Assembly: GCF_000425165.1 (NCBI RefSeq)
Contig: NZ_AULG01000015.1
Coordinates: forward strand, 1 to 64,000
DNA length: 64,000 bases
Direction of reading: 5' to 3'
From: Photobacterium halotolerans DSM 18316
GTDB lineage: Bacteria > Pseudomonadota > Gammaproteobacteria > Enterobacterales > Vibrionaceae
The notes under the pieces: generated by a model
Told to the model about the DNA's origin: nothing
Database searches by the model: none
What the model saw: only the letters and a program-made list of their open reading frames with translations
Shown here: in pieces, positions 50,164 through 59,724 of the stretch
Layout of the letters: the number at the start of each line of letters is the position of its first letter
Numbering within the stretch: the stretch's first letter is position 1
Program-made: the position numbers and the translations under genes

Positions 50164-52641
50164 ATGAAGAACTCCATGTTATTGAAAGCTGCTGCTGTGA
50201 CGGGCCAGCGAGCGCACTTGCAGCCATGTAAAGCGATATTACTTTCAGCTATTTTGCTAATGCCTGTTGGCAAAGTGGCTGCCGACACTATTTCACTGCG
50301 TGATAACCATCAGCGAGTCGAGATTGATCCCGAATCGCTCGCGATTGCCTGGCATACCGACGGGCTGATTTACGATCTCAATCAGGCCGCTGCCACGGTA
50401 AATGGCGAAAAGCAACGTGTCAGCCAACAGCAGAATTCTCAGCGTGATAAAGCGTCATGGCTGTGGCAACCCGGTAATATCAGGGTGACAGCGCAATTAG
50501 AATCAGACGATCTGAAGCTTCAGTTTCAGCTGCTTTCTGGTGCCAGTATCACTCGTAGTCACCCCATGGTCTTGAACTGGTTTGATTTGCCGGAAACATC
50601 CACTACCGAGCTGTTGTTACCGTTTAATGAAGGGATCAGAGTGCCTGTTAATCACAGGCTCTGGGCGAGGTATTTGCAGGATGAATATGCAGGCAGCAAT
50701 TCCACTCAGGATCTGAAAATGCCGTTCTGGACTCAGAAAGTCCGGCAACGTGCTGACAGTCAGATGCACACAGACAACGAAAATGAGCGTGATAATCCGG
50801 CCAGATACTTTTCTTACCTGTTAGTCAACCCATTTAACAATGCCTTGGCATTTAAAGAGGTAACGGCAAAGGCGGCGAAAACTTCACCTGCTGTTGATAT
50901 GGTCTCCAGCCACGCTTTTACTCCTCTGAACTGGAATAAGCCTTTTCAGGTCATGATTCACAGCGGGCAAGACAGGCTGTCTGGCGCCATCCGTTACCGG
51001 CGCTGGCGAGACGAGCAGGGTGAGAGAGAAAGTTTGCGGGATAAGGCTGCCCGCAACCCGGATGTCAGCAAAATTATTGGCGCGAGCCATGTGTACTTGT
51101 TCGGTAGTGACGGTATCTCGCAAAGCGATGTGACCGACTGGACTGGGTTGCTGAAATGGTACTTTCATCAGTCAGATCTGAGCGCGTTCGCGAGCCGTGA
51201 AGCCCAGACACAATTGCTGCCACTGACAACAGCTAATCAGCCTGTCAGCTTGGATCGCTATCAACAACGCCTTTTGGTCGAGGCTGTTAATCACTCTTTG
51301 TCCGCGCTTTTTCCTTTTAGCGAAGATGTGGGGCCATGGGAGCAAATTACCGGCCAGTTTACTGCGATTCAAAAAAGGAAAGCGTATTTAGCACGTCATG
51401 CGGCGCCATTTCTGATTGCTCCTGACAAATGGGGACAAAGCCTGTCTGCGCCTGTACTTGAAACACTCAAGCAAGCAGGACTGCAGAAATTGTGGCTGGG
51501 GCTGGACAACTGGTTACCCGCTTTTTATCAACCCGAGGTGATTGATCAGGCAAAGGCGGCGGGATATCTGGTCGCGACGTATGATTCTTATAATACGGCT
51601 ATTGATAAAACGGATAACGAGAGCTGGTTGACGGCGCACATTCCAGAAGCAATCAGAACACGCTGTGCTATTGAACGTGCCGATGGGCAGCATCAGGCGG
51701 GGTTTCGCGGGCAAGGTAATTACCTCAACCCCGGCTGTGAAACTGATTATGCCAAACAGCGCATCTCACGCATTCTGGATCTGGGGCAGTTTAACAGCCT
51801 GTTTCTGGATGTTGATGCAACAGGCATGGTGCGTGAAGATTACTCTGAGAAAAGCCGCTTGGCTGCACCCGGGGATGAAAGTGCTGCGACCGGCGGTATG
51901 TCTCAGCGGGCAATGGCGCAGGCCTTCAACAACCGGCTAGAGTGGGTGAGTAGGCAAGGGGTGCTGCTGGGTTCGGAAGATGGCAACAGTATCACCACCC
52001 GGGGTATGGTGTTTGCCCATGGCATGGAAACCACAGGATTTGGCTGGACGGATAAAGAAATGAAGCATAACCGTCAGTCACCCTATTACCTTGGCGCCTG
52101 GTACCCGGATAATAAGCCGGCCTTCTTTTTCAAGCCGGCAATAGTGAAGGAACCGTACCGAACCCTGTTTTTCTCGCCGGCTTTTAAAGTGCCCTTATAC
52201 CAGGCGGTGTTTCATGACGAGCTGATCAATAACCATCACTGGCATATGGATAGCCTGAAGTTTTCTGATGTGAAAGGCATCCGGGATCTGATCAGCATGC
52301 TGTATAACACGCCGCCCATGGTGCATTTAACCCGTGATGAGGCAGCCTCTGCGACGTCACCCAGAATCAAAGCATTACAAGATTACCAGCAGGGATTCAT
52401 GCCATTGCATCAGGCTCTTTGGGATAAGGCATTAGTGGGATTTGACTGGCTGAACAGTGATGGCTCTTTGCAACGGACAAGATTCAGCGATGGCAGTCAG
52501 ATAGTGGCTAATTTCAGCCATAATGCGACTCAAGTTCACCTAGCCAGCCAGCTTGTGACATTGCCCGCCATGAGTATCCGGGCAGAGATATCGCAGGCTA
52601 ACGGTAAGCCTTCTGAGGTTATTATCTGGCAATCTCAGTGA
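50164..52641 (+). CDS. Exported glycoside hydrolase, GH101/GH129-related
   Basis: This 825-aa protein has an N-terminal export signal around residues 18-41 (AILLSAILLMPVGKVAA) and a beta-sandwich-like first third. The remainder has the TIM-barrel motifs KLWLGLDNWLPAFYQPEVID, GYLVATYDSYNTAI, FNSLFLDVDATGM, WVSRQGVLLGSEDGN and NTPPMVHLTRDE. The pattern fits glycosidases related to GH101 and GH129 (endo/exo alpha-N-acetylgalactosaminidases). Likely acid residues are the Asp in FLDVDATG and Glu in GSEDG. The substrate is inferred only. It follows the Vxr-like operon by 100 bp and could be part of its regulon. Confidence 0.7.
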   Translation: MKNSMLLKAAAVTGQRAHLQPCKAILLSAILLMPVGKVAADTISLRDNHQRVEIDPESLAIAWHTDGLIYDLNQAAATVNGEKQRVSQQQNSQRDKASWLWQPGNIRVTAQLESDDLKLQFQLLSGASITRSHPMVLNWFDLPETSTTELLLPFNEGIRVPVNHRLWARYLQDEYAGSNSTQDLKMPFWTQKVRQRADSQMHTDNENERDNPARYFSYLLVNPFNNALAFKEVTAKAAKTSPAVDMVSSHAFTPLNWNKPFQVMIHSGQDRLSGAIRYRRWRDEQGERESLRDKAARNPDVSKIIGASHVYLFGSDGISQSDVTDWTGLLKWYFHQSDLSAFASREAQTQLLPLTTANQPVSLDRYQQRLLVEAVNHSLSALFPFSEDVGPWEQITGQFTAIQKRKAYLARHAAPFLIAPDKWGQSLSAPVLETLKQAGLQKLWLGLDNWLPAFYQPEVIDQAKAAGYLVATYDSYNTAIDKTDNESWLTAHIPEAIRTRCAIERADGQHQAGFRGQGNYLNPGCETDYAKQRISRILDLGQFNSLFLDVDATGMVREDYSEKSRLAAPGDESAATGGMSQRAMAQAFNNRLEWVSRQGVLLGSEDGNSITTRGMVFAHGMETTGFGWTDKEMKHNRQSPYYLGAWYPDNKPAFFFKPAIVKEPYRTLFFSPAFKVPLYQAVFHDELINNHHWHMDSLKFSDVKGIRDLISMLYNTPPMVHLTRDEAASATSPRIKALQDYQQGFMPLHQALWDKALVGFDWLNSDGSLQRTRFSDGSQIVANFSHNATQVHLASQLVTLPAMSIRAEISQANGKPSEVIIWQSQ

Positions 52642-52663
52642 GTCACTGTGAGCGCGTCGAATA

Positions 52664-52690
52664 GTGTGGCAGCCGAACGGGCTGCCACAC
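52664..52690. terminator. Hairpin between glycosidase and M14 peptidase genes
   Basis: GTGTGGCAGCC (52664-52674) pairs perfectly with GGCTGCCACAC (52680-52690) across a GAACG loop. It separates convergent genes. Confidence 0.75.
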
Positions 52691-52706
52691 AGGCTGGATC
52701 AGCGGA

Positions 52707-53627
52707 TTATTGCTGTTTCAGAATATACTCCAGTGCCCCTACAATCGCCGCGACTTGTGCGTTGTTACATTCGCTTGGCGTGACGAGCGGGCTGTCCGGA
52801 TACACTTCCGTGGTGGAGCTGTACTGACAGTCTGACAGACCGGCACACAGACCGAGTTTCTTCAGCGGATAATCAATCACGCCTTCCTGGGAAACCGGAG
52901 AACCTATGATGTTTCCTTCGTCATCAGGCGGGGCAATATGGGTGACTTTACGCACTTCATCAATGATGGCTTTCTGGAAAGCATCATGCGGATTGTCGGT
53001 ATCGCCCACCACGTAGAAACCGTCAGGAATGCTGCCGGGTTTGTACTCAATACCATCACGCGCTGCTAAAGCCGGGCGGAACTCGGTTTCGTCGCTGTCT
53101 GTGGTTTCATGCAGATCGATGTGAGCCAGGATCTCTGCGCCTTGATCTTTAACCATTTTCATCAGCGCCGCCGATTCTTCCGCCGGGCTGTTGTCGTAAA
53201 AAGAGCGGTTCGGATCGATCGCATGGGGGTTCCAGCGGTTAATCGTCTCGTAACCCCAGGGACTGACACAAGGGGCAACCAGAATATTGAAAAACTGGCT
53301 ATAGTGCTGCGCTTTTTCATCGACAAACTGCAGCGCACCATGAACACCGCTGGTCTCATAGCCGTGCACGCCACCGGTGACCAGAATGGTCGGTTTTTGC
53401 GCATTCCAGTGACGGGATTTGATGACGAATAGCGGGTACTTTTCTGTGTCATACGACAGAGCGCCATACTGCGAGACATCAAAACGATCTTTCAGCGCGT
53501 CGATTTTAGTGACCACTTCGTCCAGATAGGAACGCTTGATGGTGAGCCGGGCCAGCCACTCTGCCTTTTCTTTCATGGTCCATTTCTGGCCAGGAGTGCC
53601 AATCGGGTAGGTACGCTTACTGCTCAT
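52707..53627 (-). CDS. M14-family metallocarboxypeptidase
   Basis: This 306-aa zinc peptidase has ligands His88 and Glu91 in TGGVHGYETSGVHG and His173 in AHIDLHETTDSDE, and substrate-binding Asn-Arg in DPNRSF (139-143). There is no signal peptide, so it is cytoplasmic. The AspA/AstE-like arrangement allows either a peptidase or a deacylase activity on small amides. AAGGACAGCT precedes the ATG. Its neighbourhood with a CocE-type hydrolase and BCCT transporter suggests use of an imported amide or peptide-like compound. Confidence 0.86.
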   Translation of the reverse strand: MSSKRTYPIGTPGQKWTMKEKAEWLARLTIKRSYLDEVVTKIDALKDRFDVSQYGALSYDTEKYPLFVIKSRHWNAQKPTILVTGGVHGYETSGVHGALQFVDEKAQHYSQFFNILVAPCVSPWGYETINRWNPHAIDPNRSFYDNSPAEESAALMKMVKDQGAEILAHIDLHETTDSDETEFRPALAARDGIEYKPGSIPDGFYVVGDTDNPHDAFQKAIIDEVRKVTHIAPPDDEGNIIGSPVSQEGVIDYPLKKLGLCAGLSDCQYSSTTEVYPDSPLVTPSECNNAQVAAIVGALEYILKQQ

Positions 53628-53858
53628 AGCTGTCCTTATTTAATGATGTGTTTTCAGGCGTCAGAAGCTTACTCCTCCTGAAGCGCGTGTTCAATCATCT
53701 GGCCGCGGAAGATATTTTTCATTGAGAACAACAGCTAAATCATTCATCCGGTGCTTTTGCGGCAGTCAGTATTGACATAAATATAGCTGGAACCCCAGTG
53801 CATTGCCGTACCGGAGAGAAGAGACAGAAAAGGAGTGTGAGCAGGGCAGGACTGGAGT

Positions 53859-53885
53859 GAAAAAAAGCCCCTGCAAGTCAGGGGC
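53859..53885 (-). terminator. Intrinsic terminator of the LysR gene
   Basis: On the minus strand GCCCCTG and CAGGGGC (53879-53885 and 53867-53873) form a stem followed by TTTTTTT. It lies about 76 bp after the stop of the LysR gene at 53962. It is a clean rho-independent terminator. Confidence 0.88.
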
Positions 53886-53961
53886 AAACGTACACATGCA
53901 TTTCCCAAAAACATGGAGAGCTCCACTTTATCTTGTGTGACAAAAAGCGGCTTGATGCAGA

Positions 53962-54879
53962 TCAATCGAATCTGCTTATCTGTATTTCCTGCTCTAAAAC
54001 CCAATTGACGAAGGTTCTGGCATTGGGATGCTGACTTGTTTCAGAAATACTGAGAAAAAAGGCGTTGTTGTCGCACTCCACTGGCTCAGTCAGCGCGATC
54101 AGTTGTCCTTCTTCGATTAATGTGCGGACATGCCAGTCCCAGGCCAGAGCAATACCGGCATCGCTGAGCGCGGCCTGAATGATAGAGACCTGCTCTTCCA
54201 TCTGAATCACATTGGTCGGCTCCTGGTAGGGGATACCATAACGATCAGCCCAGGTTTGCCAACCTTCCCAAAAGGACTGGGTATCCTTGAGCATAAGAAT
54301 GGGTTGTTGCCAGATGGTATGGATATCCCTGCACTCCGGGCGCTTTGCAACAAACGCTGGGCTACAGACCAGCAGCATGCGTTCGGCAAAGAGCAAATGG
54401 TTATTTTTGTTGAGCGTATCGATCGCAGAGTAGAAGAAAGCGATGTCGTAGTCATCGTTATCGCCAATGTGCCTTTCATTGTTGATGATCAGATTGAGAG
54501 GAATATCCGGATAGCGTTCGCGAAAACCATCCAACCGGGGGATCAGCCAGAAGTGCGAAAAGCAGGCCCCAATTTCAATCGTCAGTGGTGCTGTCTGATT
54601 GCCGTTATTGAATTTTGCTGTTTCACGGGCAAGGATCTCAAGTACCCCGGTGACGGTTGCCAGATAGTTTTTTCCGTTTTCCGTCAGTTCCAGACCCGTT
54701 TTCCGGCGAATAAACAGGCTGGTTTGCAAAAAGGACTCAAGCTGTTTGATCTGCTTACTGACGGCTGTAACGGAAACACAGAGCTCAGTGGCGGCTTTCG
54801 TGAAACTGCCTGACCGGGCCGATGCTTCAAAAGAGATCAGGTTGCTTATCGGCGGTATGGCTTTGTTGTTAATTGGCAT
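53962..54879 (-). CDS. LysR-family transcriptional regulator (GcvA-like)
   Basis: This 305-aa protein has an N-terminal helix-turn-helix (SNLISFEASARSGSFTKAAT, ELCVSVTAVSKQIKQLESFL) and a C-terminal effector-binding domain (LLVCSPAFVAKRPECRD, SIIQAALSDAGIALAW). It is of the GcvA-like subgroup that often controls amino-acid or quaternary amine genes. It diverges from the CocE hydrolase-BCCT operon across 112 bp and is its probable regulator. Confidence 0.88.
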   Translation of the reverse strand: MPINNKAIPPISNLISFEASARSGSFTKAATELCVSVTAVSKQIKQLESFLQTSLFIRRKTGLELTENGKNYLATVTGVLEILARETAKFNNGNQTAPLTIEIGACFSHFWLIPRLDGFRERYPDIPLNLIINNERHIGDNDDYDIAFFYSAIDTLNKNNHLLFAERMLLVCSPAFVAKRPECRDIHTIWQQPILMLKDTQSFWEGWQTWADRYGIPYQEPTNVIQMEEQVSIIQAALSDAGIALAWDWHVRTLIEEGQLIALTEPVECDNNAFFLSISETSQHPNARTFVNWVLEQEIQISRFD

Positions 54880-54991
54880 CAGGGAAAGCTATCTTTAACT
54901 TTTAGTTCAGGTAAGGTTAACAAAATAACGATTTACTCACAAACGGCTGTCTTTAACATGGGTTGTCCGACGTCATTGACTTAAGGACATT

Positions 54992-56986
54992 ATGCAAAAG
55001 ATACGTGAAATCCATCATGACATGCTGACGCTGCCGGATGGTACTCAACTGGCCTACCGGGCGTGGTTACCAGACAATGCTGAATCTGTCCCGGTTCCCG
55101 CCATTTTAGAATTCCTGCCATATCGTAAAAACGACGGTACTATCATCCGTGATGAAATCACCATGGCCCAGACGGCGGCACAGGGTTACGTCTGTGTTCG
55201 CGTCGACCTGCGCGGTTGCGGTGAATCTGAGGGTTTCATGACGGATGAATATTCCCAGCAGGAATTACAGGATGGTTACGATGTCATTGACTGGCTGGCC
55301 AGACAGTCATGGTGCGATGGCAATGTCGGCATGGTCGGTATCTCCTGGGGTGGGTTTAACGCGCTTCAGGTCGCGGCAATGAACCCGCCCGCGCTGAAAG
55401 CCATCATTACTCAGTGTTCGACGGATGATCGCTATCGGGACGACATTCATTTCAGCGGAGGCTGTCTGCTGAATGACAATATGGACTGGGCGGCATTTTT
55501 CTGGGCATACGCTCAGGCCCGCTCGCCGGATCCTGCCTTGATCGGGGAAAAGTGGAAATCGGTCTGGCTGGATCGTTTACAGGCTATGCCCTTTCTGGCC
55601 AAACCCTGGCTGACAGAGCAAACCCGTTCGGATTACTGGAAACACGGCTCGGTCTGTGAAAACTACGATGACATCAAGGTGCCCGTTTATGCCATGAGCG
55701 GCTGGGCCGATGGTTATCGTAATACCGTATTTACCCTGCTGGAAAACCTCAATGTGCCTTGTAAGGGCCTGGTTGGCCCCTGGGCACATAAATACCCGAA
55801 TATTGCCTATCCCAACCCAAAAGTTGACTATGTGGCTGAGTCTGTCCGCTGGTGGGATCACTGGTTGAAAGGCACCGACAACGGCATGATGGATGAACCT
55901 GCACTGCATTATTATTTGCAGGAGAGTGTACGGCCGCAAACGGACTATGAGTTTCGTCCCGGAGAGTGGATGTCCGAGCCTGGCTGGCCATCTTCGGATA
56001 TTCGCCCGCACACGTTTTATCTGGGCAAGCACGGGTTATCTGAATCTCTGAATGAGCACGTCACATCTTATTCTGTGTGTTCACCTGAAACAGTCGGTCT
56101 GGACGGTGGCCGGTTCTGCGTCGGTATTCGTCTGGACATGGAGCACCCGGCGGATCAGCGCATTGATGACGCCGGCTCTCTGGTCTTTGACTCCGATGTG
56201 CTGGAGGACGATTTTGCTGTCGTCGGACAGGTGGTGGCCAAGCTGGCGCTGGTGTCTGACTCACCGTCGGCGAATGTCATTGTCCGTGTCTCCGATGTGC
56301 ACCCGGACGGGCAGGTGACAAAAATAAGTCACGGTATACTGAATCTGACCCATCGTAACAGCCACGAATGTCCTGAAGCGCTTAATCCGGGCGAAATTTA
56401 TGAAGTCGAGGTACCGGTTAATCATATCGCCTACACAGTACCGAAAGGGCACAAACTGCGTATTGCCATCTCGACGGCATACTGGCCACTTATCTGGCCT
56501 TCTGCGGATAACGCCACCCTGACTATCCTGCCTAAAGACAGTGTGATAGAGATCCCCCGTAAATCTTCATCCGGCAAGGCCAATCCGCTAACCGCGTACG
56601 ATCAGCCTGTTACTTTTGCAGGGAAAACACTGCGCCCGGGCGACAGCAAGCGCGTGACACACCGCGATTACAAGACCGGTCTGGTGACGCTGGAAACCTA
56701 TGAAGATTTTGGTCGTCAGTATTACGACTCATGTAATACAGAGATTGATTTCAAGATAGGGCAGGCAATGCGCATTCATCCCGGTGACCCGCTCAGTGCT
56801 GAAAACGAGATTGATCTGACCGTGGAAATGGGCCGGGATGGTTGGTGGACTAAGATTCACAGTCATTATCATATGACCTGTGATCATGAGTATTTTTATA
56901 TTAAAGCGCGCTGGGAAGCGTTTCATGCAGATATGTTGATCTTTGAAAAAGAGTTTGACGAGAAGATTAAACGTAACTACATGTAA
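54992..56986 (+). CDS. CocE/NonD-family serine hydrolase (X-Pro dipeptidyl-peptidase-like)
   Basis: This 664-aa protein has an alpha/beta-hydrolase domain with nucleophile Ser118 in VGISWGGFNALQ and VRVDLRGCGESEG, followed by a C-terminal jelly-roll domain (residues about 330-560) with GPWAHKYPNIAYPNP holding the His region. CocE/S15 enzymes cleave esters or acyl-peptide bonds. There is no signal peptide. AAGGACATT precedes the ATG. It is co-transcribed with the BCCT gene 23 bp downstream. Confidence 0.87.
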   Translation: MQKIREIHHDMLTLPDGTQLAYRAWLPDNAESVPVPAILEFLPYRKNDGTIIRDEITMAQTAAQGYVCVRVDLRGCGESEGFMTDEYSQQELQDGYDVIDWLARQSWCDGNVGMVGISWGGFNALQVAAMNPPALKAIITQCSTDDRYRDDIHFSGGCLLNDNMDWAAFFWAYAQARSPDPALIGEKWKSVWLDRLQAMPFLAKPWLTEQTRSDYWKHGSVCENYDDIKVPVYAMSGWADGYRNTVFTLLENLNVPCKGLVGPWAHKYPNIAYPNPKVDYVAESVRWWDHWLKGTDNGMMDEPALHYYLQESVRPQTDYEFRPGEWMSEPGWPSSDIRPHTFYLGKHGLSESLNEHVTSYSVCSPETVGLDGGRFCVGIRLDMEHPADQRIDDAGSLVFDSDVLEDDFAVVGQVVAKLALVSDSPSANVIVRVSDVHPDGQVTKISHGILNLTHRNSHECPEALNPGEIYEVEVPVNHIAYTVPKGHKLRIAISTAYWPLIWPSADNATLTILPKDSVIEIPRKSSSGKANPLTAYDQPVTFAGKTLRPGDSKRVTHRDYKTGLVTLETYEDFGRQYYDSCNTEIDFKIGQAMRIHPGDPLSAENEIDLTVEMGRDGWWTKIHSHYHMTCDHEYFYIKARWEAFHADMLIFEKEFDEKIKRNYM

Positions 56987-57009
56987 AACAATAAATTAGG
57001 GAAAGTATA

Positions 57010-58536
57010 ATGTTGAAATCGTTACGCCCTTTGGTGTTTTTTCCAACCTTTCTGATTTTGGTTGGTGCTTTGGTATTCAGTCTGGTTGATCTGGACGCTT
57101 TCATTGGCTACACCAAATCGCTGAACACAGTGATTTTGTCCAATTTCTCCTGGTTGTTCAGTTTGGGCAGTTTTTATCTGCTGGTGTTAATTGCACTGAC
57201 CTATTTCTCTAAGCTAGGGAACATCCGAATCGGTGGCGAGCACAGTACGCCAAGAATCAGCAAACCCCGCTGGTTTATGATTGTACTTTGTACCACGCTG
57301 GCGGTCGGGGTGCTGTTCTGGACAACGGCCGAACCTATCTATCACCTGCATTCACCTCCGGCGAGCTTTGGCATTGAAGCGGGCAGTGCTGATGCTGCAT
57401 TGTTTGCATTCTCAGCGATGTTTCTCCACTGGGGGCCAACACCGTATGCGATTTATGCCGTTCCTGCGCTGATCTTTGCACTGGCGTTCTACAACCTGAA
57501 AATGCCTTTTTCGATCACCAGTGCCATGCGTCCTGTTTTGGGGAAATATGTCACGGGAAAAATGGCCGATGTAATAGATGCACTGGCGCTGTATTCGCTG
57601 GTGGTGGGAATGGCGTCATCGCTGGGAACAGGGGCGCTGACTTTGCTGGGTGGGGTGAGCCAGTTTATTCCCATGGAACGTAACGCCCTGACACTGGGTA
57701 TTTTCATCAGCCTGATTGTCGCTACCTTTGTGATCTCGGCTGCCAGTGGGTTAACCAAAGGGATAGCGCGTTTATCAGCCACCAATTTCTGGATGCTGAT
57801 TGCCCTGTTTATCTTTGTTTTTCTCTGCGGCCCGACGGCTTATATCCTGGCAATCGGTGTGGAAGGCGTTGGTGCTTATCTGCAAGATTTCTTCCGGCTC
57901 AGCTTGTTTACCGGCCAGGCGGCGAATGATCCATGGCCTCAGTACTGGAGTGTATTTTACTGGGCGGTGTGGTTCGCCTGGGCACCGATCACGGCCATGT
58001 TCCTGGGGAAAATTGCTCGTGGGTATACGGTGCGCGAGTTTATCCAGGTGAACGTTGTTTACCCGAGTTTGTTCATTCTGTTATGGGTGTCTGTGTTTGC
58101 CGGTACGGCGGTGTACATGGACTTGCACACGGACGGTCGTTTATATGCCGTGTTGAATGAAGGGGGTATTGAACAGTTGCTGTACCATATTTTCGGTGAA
58201 CTGCCTGTGGGCGGACTGACGTCTTTCTTTCTGGTGATGATCGCATTTATTTCCTATGTCACGGCAGCTGATTCCAGCACCGATGCCATTGGCGATTTGT
58301 GTACCAGGGATTTTAAATCCGACTCTGATGAAGGCGCAGCCCTGCCAATAAAAATACTCTGGGGGGTAATTATTGGTCTGGTGGCCTGGATTATGGTCAG
58401 CACCGTTGGCGTGGATGGCGTGAAGCAACTGTCTAACCTCGGCGGACTACCTGCCACTGTTATCATTCTGGTGTGCAGCCTGACGCTGATCCACTGGCTG
58501 CGAAACCCAGAAAAGTTGCAGCAGACACCGGACTGA
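57010..58536 (+). CDS. BCCT-family betaine/carnitine/choline transporter
   Basis: This 508-aa inner-membrane protein has twelve predicted helices. WTTAEPIYHLHSPPASFGIE, GLTKGIARLSATNFWM and FYWAVWFAWAPITAMFLGKIA are BCCT signatures. Such carriers import trimethylammonium compounds or related zwitterions by Na+ or H+ symport. GGGAAAG precedes the ATG. Coupling to the CocE hydrolase suggests the pair takes up and cleaves a betaine-like ester or amide. An ideal terminator follows. Confidence 0.9.
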   Translation: MLKSLRPLVFFPTFLILVGALVFSLVDLDAFIGYTKSLNTVILSNFSWLFSLGSFYLLVLIALTYFSKLGNIRIGGEHSTPRISKPRWFMIVLCTTLAVGVLFWTTAEPIYHLHSPPASFGIEAGSADAALFAFSAMFLHWGPTPYAIYAVPALIFALAFYNLKMPFSITSAMRPVLGKYVTGKMADVIDALALYSLVVGMASSLGTGALTLLGGVSQFIPMERNALTLGIFISLIVATFVISAASGLTKGIARLSATNFWMLIALFIFVFLCGPTAYILAIGVEGVGAYLQDFFRLSLFTGQAANDPWPQYWSVFYWAVWFAWAPITAMFLGKIARGYTVREFIQVNVVYPSLFILLWVSVFAGTAVYMDLHTDGRLYAVLNEGGIEQLLYHIFGELPVGGLTSFFLVMIAFISYVTAADSSTDAIGDLCTRDFKSDSDEGAALPIKILWGVIIGLVAWIMVSTVGVDGVKQLSNLGGLPATVIILVCSLTLIHWLRNPEKLQQTPD

Positions 58537-58568
58537 TGTCTGCCGACTAGCCGACAATAAAATCAATA

Positions 58569-58604
58569 AAGTCCGGATGTGCAAACCGCCGTCCGGGCTT
58601 TTTT
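58569..58604 (+). terminator. Intrinsic terminator after the BCCT gene
   Basis: AAGTCCGGA and TCCGGGCTT (58569-58577, 58592-58600) form a stem followed by TTTTG, about 35 bp after the stop. Confidence 0.88.
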
Positions 58605-58754
58605 GTGGCCGACGGAATCGGTTAAAAGCGATGGAAAGTTTATAAGCAGTGATGGTGACAGACACAGATATGGTTTAGTCTGGACGATGTTTGCAGATAA
58701 ATTGTTTAATAAACAGACTATTGAGTTCAATCAGACCAATGAGGCAACAGCATT

Positions 58755-59372
58755 ATGATCACATTGCATCACCTGAACAAATCACGATCCAAGCGGATTA
58801 TCTGGTTGCTGGAAGAGCTGGGGGTGGACTATCAGATCGTCCCCTACCAACGTGACAGCGCAACATTTCTTGCGCCGCCAGAGCTGAAAGCGATTCATCC
58901 CTTGGGTAAGTCTCCGGTGATTGAGGATGATGGATTGATCGTCACTGAATCCGGGGCTATTACCGAGTACCTGATTGACAAGTATGGTGAGGGCAAACTG
59001 GCACCTGAACGTGGCAGCGCGGATTATGTTACCTACCTGCAATGGATGCACTTTGCGGAAAGCTCGGCCATTCTTCCTTTACTGTTGAAGATGTTCGTTG
59101 ACAAAGACGGCTGTGAAACCAACTTCCTTGCCGGCTATGCCGAAGGGGAAATTGCCAAGGTCATGGCGTATGTCGATCAGTCTCTGGCCGGTAAACGTTA
59201 TCTGGTAGGGGACTCGCTGACCGGGGCAGATATCATGATGTCATTTATCGTGGAAATCCTGCATACCAGTGGCGCACTCGCGCACTTTCCTAACATTGCG
59301 GCCTATGCGCAGCAGTTGGTGACCCATACAGCGTATCTGAAATCGAACGAGATCGAAGCCGCCCATGACTAG
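58755..59372 (+). CDS. Glutathione S-transferase family protein
   Basis: This 205-aa protein has an N-terminal thioredoxin-like domain (MITLHHLNKSRSKRIIWLLEELGVDY, HPLGKSPVIEDDGLIVTESGAI with the cis-Pro and ESG glutathione site) and a C-terminal helical domain (LAGYAEGEIAKVMAYVDQSL). It matches bacterial GSTs such as the Gst-like YfcG/GstB range. The serine in NKSRSKRI is the likely activator of glutathione. The substrate is unknown. A GAGG site lies upstream. It is a single gene. Confidence 0.88.
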   Translation: MITLHHLNKSRSKRIIWLLEELGVDYQIVPYQRDSATFLAPPELKAIHPLGKSPVIEDDGLIVTESGAITEYLIDKYGEGKLAPERGSADYVTYLQWMHFAESSAILPLLLKMFVDKDGCETNFLAGYAEGEIAKVMAYVDQSLAGKRYLVGDSLTGADIMMSFIVEILHTSGALAHFPNIAAYAQQLVTHTAYLKSNEIEAAHD

Positions 59373-59389
59373 CGCCGGCTGACAAATTG

Positions 59390-59417
59390 TGCTCCCCTGA
59401 ACCGATACAGGGGAGCA
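59390..59417. terminator. Hairpin between GST and small membrane protein genes
   Basis: TGCTCCCCTG (59390-59399) pairs perfectly with CAGGGGAGCA (59408-59417). It separates convergent genes and is probably bidirectional. Confidence 0.75.
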
Positions 59418-59425
59418 CAGTGTTA

Positions 59426-59650
59426 TCAATCAGCCGAAGTATTTTTCTTGTCGATATTTGCTGCCCGGCGAACGGCTGCCACGCCCAGCCCGATGAGAAG
59501 AAAGGGGATGGCGGCTGCGGTAGCCTCAGCCCAGGCAAAATAGGCAACATTTTTCATTAAAATGAAATGGCCTAACACGACCAGGAAGACACAGATAATG
59601 GCGATATAAATGAATTCGACTTCGTCTTTCATCTTAGTGGTTCTTTTCAT
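59426..59650 (-). CDS. Small two-helix membrane protein
   Basis: This 74-aa protein has two hydrophobic segments (FIYIAIICVFLVVLGHFIL and EATAAAIPFLLIGLGVAAV) and charged ends. No known family was recognised. The start at 59650 has AAGGG about seven bases upstream; a second ATG (59632) is possible. It lies between the GST gene and a MocR gene, whose stop is about 75 bp upstream of it. Confidence 0.55.
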   Translation of the reverse strand: MKRTTKMKDEVEFIYIAIICVFLVVLGHFILMKNVAYFAWAEATAAAIPFLLIGLGVAAVRRAANIDKKNTSAD

Positions 59651-59724
59651 GGTGTGACCCTTAATCAAACAAGAGTCACTATTGCACCACAGCCGCAGTT
59701 TTTTCTATGGATACAGTTGATGCA

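Noticed and set aside
53744..54004. 86-codon minus-strand frame after the LysR gene
   Set aside because: It overlaps the LysR stop region and spans the LysR terminator hairpin, with no family features.
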